Assembly: GCF_049856295.1 (NCBI RefSeq)
Contig: NZ_JBNDMZ010000002.1
Location: 186,001-250,000, forward strand
Direction: 5' to 3'
DNA: 64,000 nt
Origin: JB111 sp049856295
GTDB taxonomy: Bacteria > Actinomycetota > Actinomycetes > Actinomycetales > Actinomycetaceae
The position numbers and the translations under genes are program-made. Below, one piece after another: positions 8,638 to 19,046 of the stretch (the stretch's first letter is position 1; each line of letters starts with the position of its first letter). The notes beneath the pieces were generated by a model. That model saw only the letters and a list, made by a program, of their open reading frames with translations, was not told the origin of the DNA and made no database searches.

Positions 8638-8727
8638 AACCGCATTCTCGACGGGTGCGGCTGTTCCTCGCCGGCCACCGACCGCACTCTCGTCGAGGAC
8701 CCCGACCTGAACCGCACTCTCGCCGAG
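8638..8727 (+). repeat. Three direct copies of ACCGCAYTCTCG ahead of acnA
   Basis: Copies lie at 8638-8653 (AACCGCATTCTCGACG), 8681-8697 (ACCGCACTCTCGTCGAG) and 8710-8727 (AACCGCACTCTCGCCGAG). Spacing of 43 and 29 bases is irregular. They fill most of the gap between the methyltransferase and acnA. Function unknown; they may be a dispersed intergenic repeat. Confidence 0.6.
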
Positions 8728-8764
8728 ACCGCGCGCCGGTTGGACACGACGCGCCGCCGCGAAG

Positions 8765-8813
8765 TATCTTGACGTCGAGATAACTTCCGTCCCTGCGTGT
8801 CGACGTCTGACAC
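8765..8813 (+). promoter_or_regulatory. Two operator-like inverted repeats upstream of acnA
   Basis: TATCTTGACGTCGAGATA (8765-8782) is an 18-bp inverted repeat with one mismatched pair; GTGTCGACGTCTGACAC (8797-8813) has arms GTGTC/GACAC. Both are centred on GACGTC. They lie 55-103 bases before the acnA start, where a repressor of aconitase would act. The regulator is not encoded nearby. Confidence 0.5.
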
Positions 8814-8867
8814 CATGGGCGGGTCGGCGGTGAGGGCGCCGGACAGCTGACAACCCGAGGAGAGAAC

Positions 8868-11684
<2,817 letters not shown>

Positions 11685-11704
11685 CGCAGCAGGTCCGGTC
11701 GCAC

Positions 11705-11734
11705 GCGGCCCCGGCCCTCTCGGGTCGGGGCCGC
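11705..11734 (+). terminator. Hairpin after acnA
   Basis: GCGGCCCCGGCC (11705-11716) pairs with GGTCGGGGCCGC (11723-11734) around a 6-base loop, with one wobble. It starts 20 bases after the acnA stop. There is no T tract, as is common in high-GC genomes. Confidence 0.6.
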
Positions 11735-11870
11735 GGTGCGTCCGGGCGGGATCGACGCGCCCAGGTCCGGGGCGCCGGCGCGGCCGACGACGGCCCACCT
11801 GCGCGGGGGAGGGCGGACCTCCCCGTCCGTGCGCCCGTGCGCATTGATCCGGCGCACCTACCGTCGGCCC

Positions 11871-13169
11871 ATGCGATCCTCCCGCGCACTTCCGCCCGCC
11901 GTCCTGGTGACCGCCCTCGCGCTCGTCCTCGCCGCCTGCGCCGGCGGCGAGGACGAGGACGGCTCCGAGGAATCGACGTCGACGCAGGATGACGAGACTC
12001 CCTCCGACGACGAGAACCCCTCCGACGACGAGCCCGCGGACCCCGCCGCGCTCGACGCGCACGTGGCCGCCGTCTCCGACCTCGGTGCCGAGCTCGCCGC
12101 GACCGCCGAGGACGAGTCGCTCGTGGTCTCGCCGGCCTCCGCCGCGACCATGCTGGCGATCCTAGCCGCCGGGGCGGAGGGCGAGACGCTCGCCGAGCTC
12201 GAGACCCTGCTCGGCGGTGGTTCGTCGGACGTCCTCGCCTCGATCGGCGACCTGCGGGCGGTCCGGGCGGATCTCGAGGTCGACCCGGCCGCCGGCGACC
12301 TCGACCCGTGGCCGGACTCGCCCGTGCTCCACCTCGCCGACCAGGTCGCCGTCCGCGAGGGCGTGACTCCCGGCGACGCGTGGCTGACCTCTGTCGAGGG
12401 CCTCGGCGCGGAGGTCGTCGAGGCATCGCCGGACGAGCTACCGGGGCTGCTCGACGAGTGGGTGGCCCTGCACACCGGCGGGCTCGTCGAGGAGAGTGCG
12501 ATCACCCCGGACGCGAGCACGGGCCTCGTCGTCCAGGACGCCGTCCTCCTGCACGCGTCCTTCGAGCCTCGGTTCTCCGGGTCGGCCACCGAGGACCTCC
12601 CGTTCACCCTCGCCGACGGCTCGGAGGTCACGGTGCCGACGATGCGGGCGGAGCGGCCCCTGCCGTGGGCGGAGACCGAGGTCGCGACGGCGACCAGCCT
12701 CGACCTCGAGGGCGGGCTCGACGTCCAGGTCGTCCTCCCGGCCGAGGGGACCGCGCCGAGCGAGCTGACGGCCGAGGACTGGAACGCCCTCGACGACGCG
12801 CTGACCTCGGGGGACGAGGCGCTCGTCGACCTCGGTCTCCCGCGCGCCGACCTCGCCACGACGACGAACCTCATGTCCGCCCTGCCCGGACTCGGTGCCG
12901 AGTCGTTCGCCGACGGCGGCGGTGAGCTCGGCGGCATCTTCGAGGGCGCGTTCGTCGACGAGGCCGTCCAGCAGGCCACCCTCGAGGTGACGGAGCAGGG
13001 CGTGGTGGCCGCGGCGGTCAGCGAGACCGACGCCGCCGGCGCGATCCCGCCCCCGCCCGAGACCCGGGAGCTGATCGTCGACCGGCCCTACGCGCTGCGC
13101 GTCGTCGACGGCGAGACCGGGTGGGTGCTCGTCCACGCCGTCGTCGCGGACCCACGCGGCGAGGGGTAG
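11871..13169 (+). CDS. Serpin family lipoprotein (first of tandem pair)
   Basis: A 432-residue serine-protease-inhibitor homologue. The signal peptide ends in a lipobox (VLAACAGG), so it should be anchored on the outer membrane face, followed by an acidic Ser/Glu/Asp linker to about residue 60. The serpin fold runs from about 65 to the end: SLVVSPASAATMLAILAAGA, the hinge EQGVVAAAV near residue 375, and the closing ELIVDRPYALRVVDGETGWV. Aligning the hinge puts small residues (Gly, Ala) around P1, suggesting an elastase- or subtilisin-like target rather than trypsin; this is inference. The start looks leaderless (TACCGT six bases before ATG). Confidence 0.88.
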   Translation: MRSSRALPPAVLVTALALVLAACAGGEDEDGSEESTSTQDDETPSDDENPSDDEPADPAALDAHVAAVSDLGAELAATAEDESLVVSPASAATMLAILAAGAEGETLAELETLLGGGSSDVLASIGDLRAVRADLEVDPAAGDLDPWPDSPVLHLADQVAVREGVTPGDAWLTSVEGLGAEVVEASPDELPGLLDEWVALHTGGLVEESAITPDASTGLVVQDAVLLHASFEPRFSGSATEDLPFTLADGSEVTVPTMRAERPLPWAETEVATATSLDLEGGLDVQVVLPAEGTAPSELTAEDWNALDDALTSGDEALVDLGLPRADLATTTNLMSALPGLGAESFADGGGELGGIFEGAFVDEAVQQATLEVTEQGVVAAAVSETDAAGAIPPPPETRELIVDRPYALRVVDGETGWVLVHAVVADPRGEG

Positions 13170-13279
13170 CCCGGGGGCGCCCGGCCCGCGCCCGGCCGAT
13201 CGGCGCTCCGCGCGGACCGCATCCGGTGGGACGCCGCCCCGTGACCGGAAGGTGACCCCGGACGCGTACCGTCCGGGCC

Positions 13280-14695
13280 ATGTCGACCCGTCGCCGCGCC
13301 GTCGCGGCCGCCGCCGCCCTCCCGCTCCTCGCCCTCGCCGCCTGCGGGTCGGGAGAACCGGGGACGGACGACGACGCCGGGTCCGGCGATGCCACCGGCT
13401 CCTCGACCGCGGGTCCCCCGGGCGCGCCCTCGGACGGTGCCGCGCCGTCGGACGGACCCGCGGGCGCCGGCGGCGCCACCGATCTCTCGCCGACGGGGGA
13501 GCCCGCGGGACAGCCTGCACCCGTCGCGCTCGCCGACGCGACCGCGCTCGACGCCCACCTCGCCGCGACGGCCGCGCTCGGCGCCGACGTCGTCGCGGAG
13601 GTCCTCGCCGACCCGGACCAGGACACCCTCGTCGTCTCGCCCTCGAGCCTGGCGACCGCTCTCGCGATGGTGGGTGCAGGGAGCGACGGGGAGACCCGCT
13701 CCGAGGTCGAGGAGCTGCTCGGGTCGGACGTCGACGGCGCTCTCGAGGCGATCCAGGCGCTGCGGGCAGAGCGGGCCGACCTCGACCAGGACCCCGCCAC
13801 GATCGTGCTCGACCCGCTGCCCGACCACGCGATCCTTCACACGGCCAACCAGGTGGTCCTGCGCGACGACGTCGTCCCCGAGCAGGACTGGCTCGACACG
13901 GTCTCCCACCGACTCGGCGCGGGTGTGGTCGCGACGAGCAGCCCGGACGAGATGCAGGACGTCCTCGACGAGTGGGTCCGCCTCCACACGGCCGAGCTCG
14001 TCGAGGAGAGCGGGATCGACGCCAGGGCCGACACGGTGCTCGTCCTGCAGGACGCGATGCTCGTCGCGTCGGCGTGGCTCGACCGGTTCGACGAGGCGGC
14101 CACCACCGACGACGGCTTCACGCTCGCAGGCGGCGAGGTCGTCGAGGTGCCGACGATGCACGCCGAGGCCCCGCTGACGTACGCCGAGGTCGACGGTCAC
14201 CAGGCGACGAGCCTCCCGCTGCTCGACGGGCTGCGCCTCGAGGTCGTGCTGCCGGGCGAAGGGACGGCGCCGGCGGAGCTCACGGCGCAGGACTGGGCGG
14301 CGATCGCCGACGGACTGGACGGGGCGGACCAGGTGGCCCTCGACCTCGCCCTTCCGCGGGCCGACGTCGAGACGAGCTTCGGGCTGGCCCCGGTGCTCAC
14401 CGAGCTCGGCGCCGTCGAGCTGTTCGGTCCGACTCCCGACCTGTCCCGCATGCTGCCCGGCGACGGCTACGTCATCGATCAGGCCGTCCAGCAGGCCCGC
14501 CTGCAGATCGGCGAGGAGGGCGTCGTCGCGGCCGCCGTCACCGAGATCGCGGTCGCGGAGTCGGGCGTTGCGCAGCCCCCCGAGCGGGCCGAGATGATCG
14601 TCGACCGCCCCTACGCGGTGCGCATCGTCGACGGCGAGACCGGCTGGGTGCTCGTCCACGGCGTCATCGGCGACCCGCGGGGTGAGGACGGGTAG
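13280..14695 (+). CDS. Serpin family lipoprotein (second of tandem pair)
   Basis: A 471-residue paralogue of the preceding gene, sharing the lipobox (LALAACGSG), a longer Gly/Ser/Ala/Pro linker, TLVVSPSSLATALAMVGAGS and the closing MIVDRPYAVRIVDGETGWV. Its hinge EEGVVAAAV (near residue 411) matches the classical serpin EEGxxAAA better than that of the first copy. The reactive loop differs (roughly AESGVAQ at P3-P4'), so the two inhibitors probably act on different proteases. TACCGT lies seven bases before the ATG, so it too has a leaderless promoter despite the 110-base gap. Confidence 0.88.
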   Translation: MSTRRRAVAAAAALPLLALAACGSGEPGTDDDAGSGDATGSSTAGPPGAPSDGAAPSDGPAGAGGATDLSPTGEPAGQPAPVALADATALDAHLAATAALGADVVAEVLADPDQDTLVVSPSSLATALAMVGAGSDGETRSEVEELLGSDVDGALEAIQALRAERADLDQDPATIVLDPLPDHAILHTANQVVLRDDVVPEQDWLDTVSHRLGAGVVATSSPDEMQDVLDEWVRLHTAELVEESGIDARADTVLVLQDAMLVASAWLDRFDEAATTDDGFTLAGGEVVEVPTMHAEAPLTYAEVDGHQATSLPLLDGLRLEVVLPGEGTAPAELTAQDWAAIADGLDGADQVALDLALPRADVETSFGLAPVLTELGAVELFGPTPDLSRMLPGDGYVIDQAVQQARLQIGEEGVVAAAVTEIAVAESGVAQPPERAEMIVDRPYAVRIVDGETGWVLVHGVIGDPRGEDG

Positions 14696-14737
14696 GTAGC
14701 GCCGCTGCCCGGCCCGGACGGCGCCACTCCCCGCGGC

Positions 14738-16693
14738 TCACGCCCCGTCGGACAGCCCCCACACGCGGTCGAGGAAGGCGATCTCGGCCTCGGCGGCGCG
14801 GACGATCGCCTCGGTCGAGCGGAACCCGTGCCCCTCGCCCTCGAGCACGACGAGCTCGACGTCGCGCCCCGCCGCCCGCAGCGCGTCGGCGACCGAGGTG
14901 GCCTGGTCGAGCGGGACCACCCGGTCCTCGTCGCCCTGGAGCAGGAGCACGGCGGCGGTGATCCGGTCCACGTGCCTGATCGGTGAGCGCTCGTCGTAGG
15001 TCGCCGCCGCCTCCGGGAGAGGGCCGACGAGGCGGTCGAGATAGCGCGACTCGAAGTCGTGGGTGCCCTCGGCGAGCATCCGCAGGTCGCCGATCCCGTA
15101 GCGGGAGATGCCGGCGCTGAACACGTCGGTGAAGGCGAGCGCGGCGAGGGTCGTGTAGCCGCCGGCCGAGGCCCCGCGCACCGCCATGCGGTCCGGGTCG
15201 ACGATCCCGGACTCCGCGAGGTGCCGAGCACCCGACGCCACGTCGGCGACGTCGACGACCCCCCACTGCCCGTCCAGCCGGTCGGCGTACGCGCGGCCGC
15301 GACCGGTGGACCCGCGGTGGATGACGTCGAGGACGGCGATGCCCCGCGTGGTGAGCGACTGGACCGACCCGTTCCAGGTCGCGGTCGTCGACGCCGTCGG
15401 GCCGCCGTGGTTGACGACGACCAGCGGCGGCAGCTCGCCCTCGGGCCCCGTGTACCGCTCGGAGGTGGGCGGGTAGTAGAAGCCGTGGACCTCCTCGCCG
15501 TCGTCCCCGGTCCAGGCCACCGACCGCGCATGCGCGACGTCGCCCGGCGCCAGCGGACCGGTGGCGGCGCCGGCGACGAGCTCCCACCGACCGGCGCCGA
15601 CCTGGAGCTCGTACAGCGCGGGCGGCCGGTCGGCGCCCGCGAGCACGGCGAGCACGCGGCCGAAGCCGGCGGCGACCGGACCGACGGCCTCGAGGCCGGT
15701 CACCCACTCCTCGGCCTCCCCGTTGGCGAGCCGCACGGTGCCCAGGTGCCACCGGTCGTCGGTCACCCACGTGCACACGAGGTGCTCGTCGTCGAGCTCG
15801 GCGATCGTGCGGGGGCCGAGGCCCCACTGCGGCGGGGCGAACTCCGAGTCGACGGGGTGGAGGTCGCGCTTCCGGCGCTCCTCGGTCGTCGGGGCCTCGG
15901 TGCGGTAGAGGTTCTGCCAGCCGGTGGAGTCGTCGGCGTGGACGAGCTCGCCCGTCGACGTCCACACCGGCTGGGAGGCCGCGACGCCGGCGCCGCCCGC
16001 GATCCGGGCGGAGGGTCCGGGGCGTCCGTCGTCGTCGAGGAGGCTGACGAGGACCTCGCCGCCGGTCCAGGGCATCTCGGGGTGGTCCCACGCCACGTGC
16101 GCGAGCGCGTCCCCGGCGGGGGACAGGCGCGGGGAGGTGAGGAAGTCACGGCCCTCGAGCAGGACGTCGAGCACGTCCGGGTCGTCGGCGGCGGATCCGT
16201 CGAGCGGGACGGCGACGATCTGGGCGCGGTGCCGGTCGCCGTCCGCGCCGGGCGCGGACCGGACGGCGAGCACCCGGTCGCGGGCGAGGTCGAGCTCGAG
16301 GTCGCCCCACGCGGACCCGTCGTCGGGCGTGAGCGGGGTGAGGACGTGCCCGTCGACGACCCCGTGCAGGCGCGAGTCGGAGCGGTCCGAGACGACGACG
16401 ACACCCCCGCCGACGGCGTACGCGAGACCTCCGTAGCCGTGCACGTCGGACGCGACGTCCGGCAGGGAGCCGTCCGGACGGGTGACGACGCGGTCGGTGA
16501 CCTCGCCCTCGAGGGGGCGGTGGACGAGCGTCGTGCGACCGCCGTCGGCGGGACGCTGCTCCGTCCACCAGGCGCCCCGGTCGTCGAGGCGGGGCTCGGC
16601 CACGCGCGTGCCGGCGGTGAGCCGGTTGACGGGAACGGGCCACGGCCAGGTGCCGTGGGGGCGGACGTGCGGGACGACCTCGTCGGCGCTCAT
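14738..16693 (-). CDS. S9 family prolyl oligopeptidase-type peptidase
   Basis: A 651-residue serine peptidase or acyl-aminoacyl peptidase with an N-terminal beta-propeller (about 1-390) and a C-terminal alpha/beta-hydrolase domain. The triad is recognisable: nucleophile Ser in RGASAGGYTTLAAL (near 510), Asp in GDEDRVVPLDQA (near 590) and His in EGEGHGF (near 622). There is no signal peptide, so it should be cytosolic. It converges on the serpin pair from the other side. An 85-bp piece from its 5' part is repeated upstream of it. Confidence 0.92.
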   Translation of the reverse strand: MSADEVVPHVRPHGTWPWPVPVNRLTAGTRVAEPRLDDRGAWWTEQRPADGGRTTLVHRPLEGEVTDRVVTRPDGSLPDVASDVHGYGGLAYAVGGGVVVVSDRSDSRLHGVVDGHVLTPLTPDDGSAWGDLELDLARDRVLAVRSAPGADGDRHRAQIVAVPLDGSAADDPDVLDVLLEGRDFLTSPRLSPAGDALAHVAWDHPEMPWTGGEVLVSLLDDDGRPGPSARIAGGAGVAASQPVWTSTGELVHADDSTGWQNLYRTEAPTTEERRKRDLHPVDSEFAPPQWGLGPRTIAELDDEHLVCTWVTDDRWHLGTVRLANGEAEEWVTGLEAVGPVAAGFGRVLAVLAGADRPPALYELQVGAGRWELVAGAATGPLAPGDVAHARSVAWTGDDGEEVHGFYYPPTSERYTGPEGELPPLVVVNHGGPTASTTATWNGSVQSLTTRGIAVLDVIHRGSTGRGRAYADRLDGQWGVVDVADVASGARHLAESGIVDPDRMAVRGASAGGYTTLAALAFTDVFSAGISRYGIGDLRMLAEGTHDFESRYLDRLVGPLPEAAATYDERSPIRHVDRITAAVLLLQGDEDRVVPLDQATSVADALRAAGRDVELVVLEGEGHGFRSTEAIVRAAEAEIAFLDRVWGLSDGA

Positions 16694-16747
16694 CGGTCCA
16701 GGCTACGCGCCCGGTGCCGTACGCCACACGGCGGCTGTCGACAACTC

Positions 16748-16832
16748 CGCCGACGGCGTACGCGAGCCCCCCGTAGCCGTGCACGTCGGACGCGCCGTCG
16801 GGCAGGGAGCCGTCCGGATGGGTGACGACGCG
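16748..16832 (-). repeat. Duplicated 85-bp fragment of the S9 peptidase gene
   Basis: Bases 16748-16832 repeat 16408-16492 of the peptidase coding sequence at a fixed offset of 340 bases with about five mismatches. Read on the minus strand, the copy encodes RVVTHPDGSLPDGASDVHG, parallel to RVVTRPDGSLPDVASDVHG in the gene. It is a relic of a partial duplication lying in the peptidase-dxs intergenic region. Confidence 0.85.
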
Positions 16833-16946
16833 TCCGCCGTCACGGTGCGCCGCGCGGCGGCTGGTGCGGCGCATCACGGCGCCCGGCCGTGGCGACGCGC
16901 CTAGAGTGGTCGGGCCCGGACATCCCCGCGACCGAGAAGGAGTGCG

Positions 16947-18944
16947 ATGAGCCTGCTGGAGTCCATCCGTGAGCCCGCGGACCTCAGGCGCCTCGACCCC
17001 GCCGAGCTCGGCGTGCTCGCGAAGGAGATCCGCGAGTTCCTCGTCGAGAACGTCTCGCGCACCGGCGGCCATCTCGGTCCCAACCTCGGCGTCGTCGAGC
17101 TGACGATCGCCCTCCACCGGGTCTTCGAGTCCCCGCGCGAGACGATCGTGTTCGACACGGGGCACCAGTCCTACGTGCACAAGATGCTCACGGGCCGGCA
17201 GGACTTCGGCGCGCTGCGCACGAGCGGCGGGCTGTCCGGCTACCCGTCGCGGGCCGAGTCGGCGCACGACGTGGTGGAGAACTCGCACGCCTCGACCGCG
17301 CTCTCGTGGGCCGAGGGCATCTCGCGCGCCCGCTACGTCTCGGGCGACGACGCTCCGGTGGTCGCGGTCATCGGGGACGGCGCGCTGACCGGCGGCATGG
17401 CCTGGGAGGCCCTCAACAACATCGCCGACGGCCCCGAGCGTCCCCTCGTGGTCGTCCTCAACGACAACGGTCGCTCCTACGCGCCGACGATCGGCGGTAT
17501 GGCCCGCCACCTCGACGGGCTGCGCACCGCGCCCGGCTACGAGAAGGTGCTGGGTTGGGGACGCCGGAGCCTCCAGCGCGCCGGCATCCCCGGACGGATG
17601 ACCTACGACGCCCTGCACGCGATGAAGGCCGGGGTCAAGGACGTCGTGGCGCCGAGCGCCGGCGTGTTCGGCGCACTCGGCCTCAAGTACCTCGGCCCGG
17701 TCGACGGTCACGACCTCGAGGAGGTCGAGGCGGCGCTGGCGCGGGCGAAGGAGTTCGGCGGCCCCGTCGTCGTGCACGTGCAGACCGAGAAGGGGCGCGG
17801 CTACGAGCCGGCGGAGGCGGACATCGCCGATCGCTTCCACGCGGTCGGGAAGATCCACCCCGAGACCGGCCTGCCGGTGGCACCGTCGCGGTTCGGGTAC
17901 ACGGCCGTGTTCGCGGACGAGATCGTGCGGATCGCCCGGGAGCGGGACGACGTCGTGGCACTGACGGCGGCCATGCTCGCGCCGGTGGGGCTCGCGCCGC
18001 TCGCCGTCGAGATGCCGGAGCGGGTCATCGACGTCGGGATCGCGGAGCAGCACGCGCTGACGTCGGCGGCGGGGATGGCCTACGCCGGCCTCCATCCGGT
18101 GGTCGCCGTGTACGCGACCTTCCTCAACCGTGCGTACGACCAGCTGCTCATGGACGCCGCGCTCCACCGCGCGGGCGTCACGATCATGCTCGACCGCGCG
18201 GGGATCACCGGCGACGACGGCGCGTCGCACAACGGGATGTGGGACCTCGCGCTGCTCGGCACGGTCCCGGGGCTCCGGCTCGCGGCGCCTCGGGACGAGG
18301 CCACGCTGCGGCACGCGCTGCGCGAGGCCGTCGAGGTCGACGACGCCCCGACCGTCGTGCGCTACCCCAAGGGCAGCGTCGCGGACCCGATCCCCGCGTT
18401 GTCCGTCGTGGACGGCCTCGACGTGCTCGCCGAGGCCGGCGACTGCCCGCCGGACGTGCTCGTCGTCGGCGTCGGCTCGATGGCGGGGACGGCGGTCGAG
18501 GTGGCCGCGGCGCTCGACGCGCAGGGCATCGGCTCCCGCGTCGTCGACCCGCGCTGGGTGCTGCCGGTGCCGGACGCGCTCGTGGCCGCCGCCGCCGAGG
18601 TGTCGCTCGTCGTGACGATCGAGGACGGGCTCGCCGACGGTGGGGTCGGCTCCGCGCTGCGCGACGCCCTCGCCCGCGCGGACGTCTCCACCCCGGTGCG
18701 CAGCCACGGCCTGGCGCCCCGGTTCCTCGACCACGCGTCCCGCGCGGAGATCGTCGCCGCCGCCGGGCTGCGCGCCCAGGACGTCGCGCGCTCCGTGGCC
18801 GAGCACGTGGCGGCCGGGCGCGGCGGGGTCGACGCCCGCGAGGCCGGCGCCCACGAGTCGGAGGCGCGGGAGGCCGACGCGACCCGGGCCGGGGCACGCG
18901 AGTCCGGTGCCCCGGGCGACACGCGAGGCACGACGACACCCTGA
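16947..18944 (+). CDS. dxs: 1-deoxy-D-xylulose-5-phosphate synthase
   Basis: A 665-residue thiamine-diphosphate enzyme that condenses pyruvate and glyceraldehyde-3-phosphate, the first step of the MEP isoprenoid pathway. Family blocks are GHLGPNLGVVELTIALHRVF, FDTGHQSYVHKMLTG, the ThDP/Mg site AVIGDGALTGGMAWEALNNI (near 143), EQHALTSAAGMAYAG and LDRAGITGDDGASHNGMWDL. AAGGAG lies four bases before the ATG. The last 40 residues are an Ala/Gly/Glu/Arg-rich tail beyond the usual end. Position beside rnd and DUF3000 matches Mycobacterium (Rv2680-Rv2682c). Confidence 0.96.
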   Translation: MSLLESIREPADLRRLDPAELGVLAKEIREFLVENVSRTGGHLGPNLGVVELTIALHRVFESPRETIVFDTGHQSYVHKMLTGRQDFGALRTSGGLSGYPSRAESAHDVVENSHASTALSWAEGISRARYVSGDDAPVVAVIGDGALTGGMAWEALNNIADGPERPLVVVLNDNGRSYAPTIGGMARHLDGLRTAPGYEKVLGWGRRSLQRAGIPGRMTYDALHAMKAGVKDVVAPSAGVFGALGLKYLGPVDGHDLEEVEAALARAKEFGGPVVVHVQTEKGRGYEPAEADIADRFHAVGKIHPETGLPVAPSRFGYTAVFADEIVRIARERDDVVALTAAMLAPVGLAPLAVEMPERVIDVGIAEQHALTSAAGMAYAGLHPVVAVYATFLNRAYDQLLMDAALHRAGVTIMLDRAGITGDDGASHNGMWDLALLGTVPGLRLAAPRDEATLRHALREAVEVDDAPTVVRYPKGSVADPIPALSVVDGLDVLAEAGDCPPDVLVVGVGSMAGTAVEVAAALDAQGIGSRVVDPRWVLPVPDALVAAAAEVSLVVTIEDGLADGGVGSALRDALARADVSTPVRSHGLAPRFLDHASRAEIVAAAGLRAQDVARSVAEHVAAGRGGVDAREAGAHESEAREADATRAGARESGAPGDTRGTTTP

Positions 18945-19046
18945 GGGAGGCGGCGCGCCCGGTGAGGACCCGCCGCGCGCGGCATCGCCGACCGGATGCG
19001 GGGAAGGCCCGCCGGGCCCGACGGCCGAGCAGCTCGGGCGCGCGGG

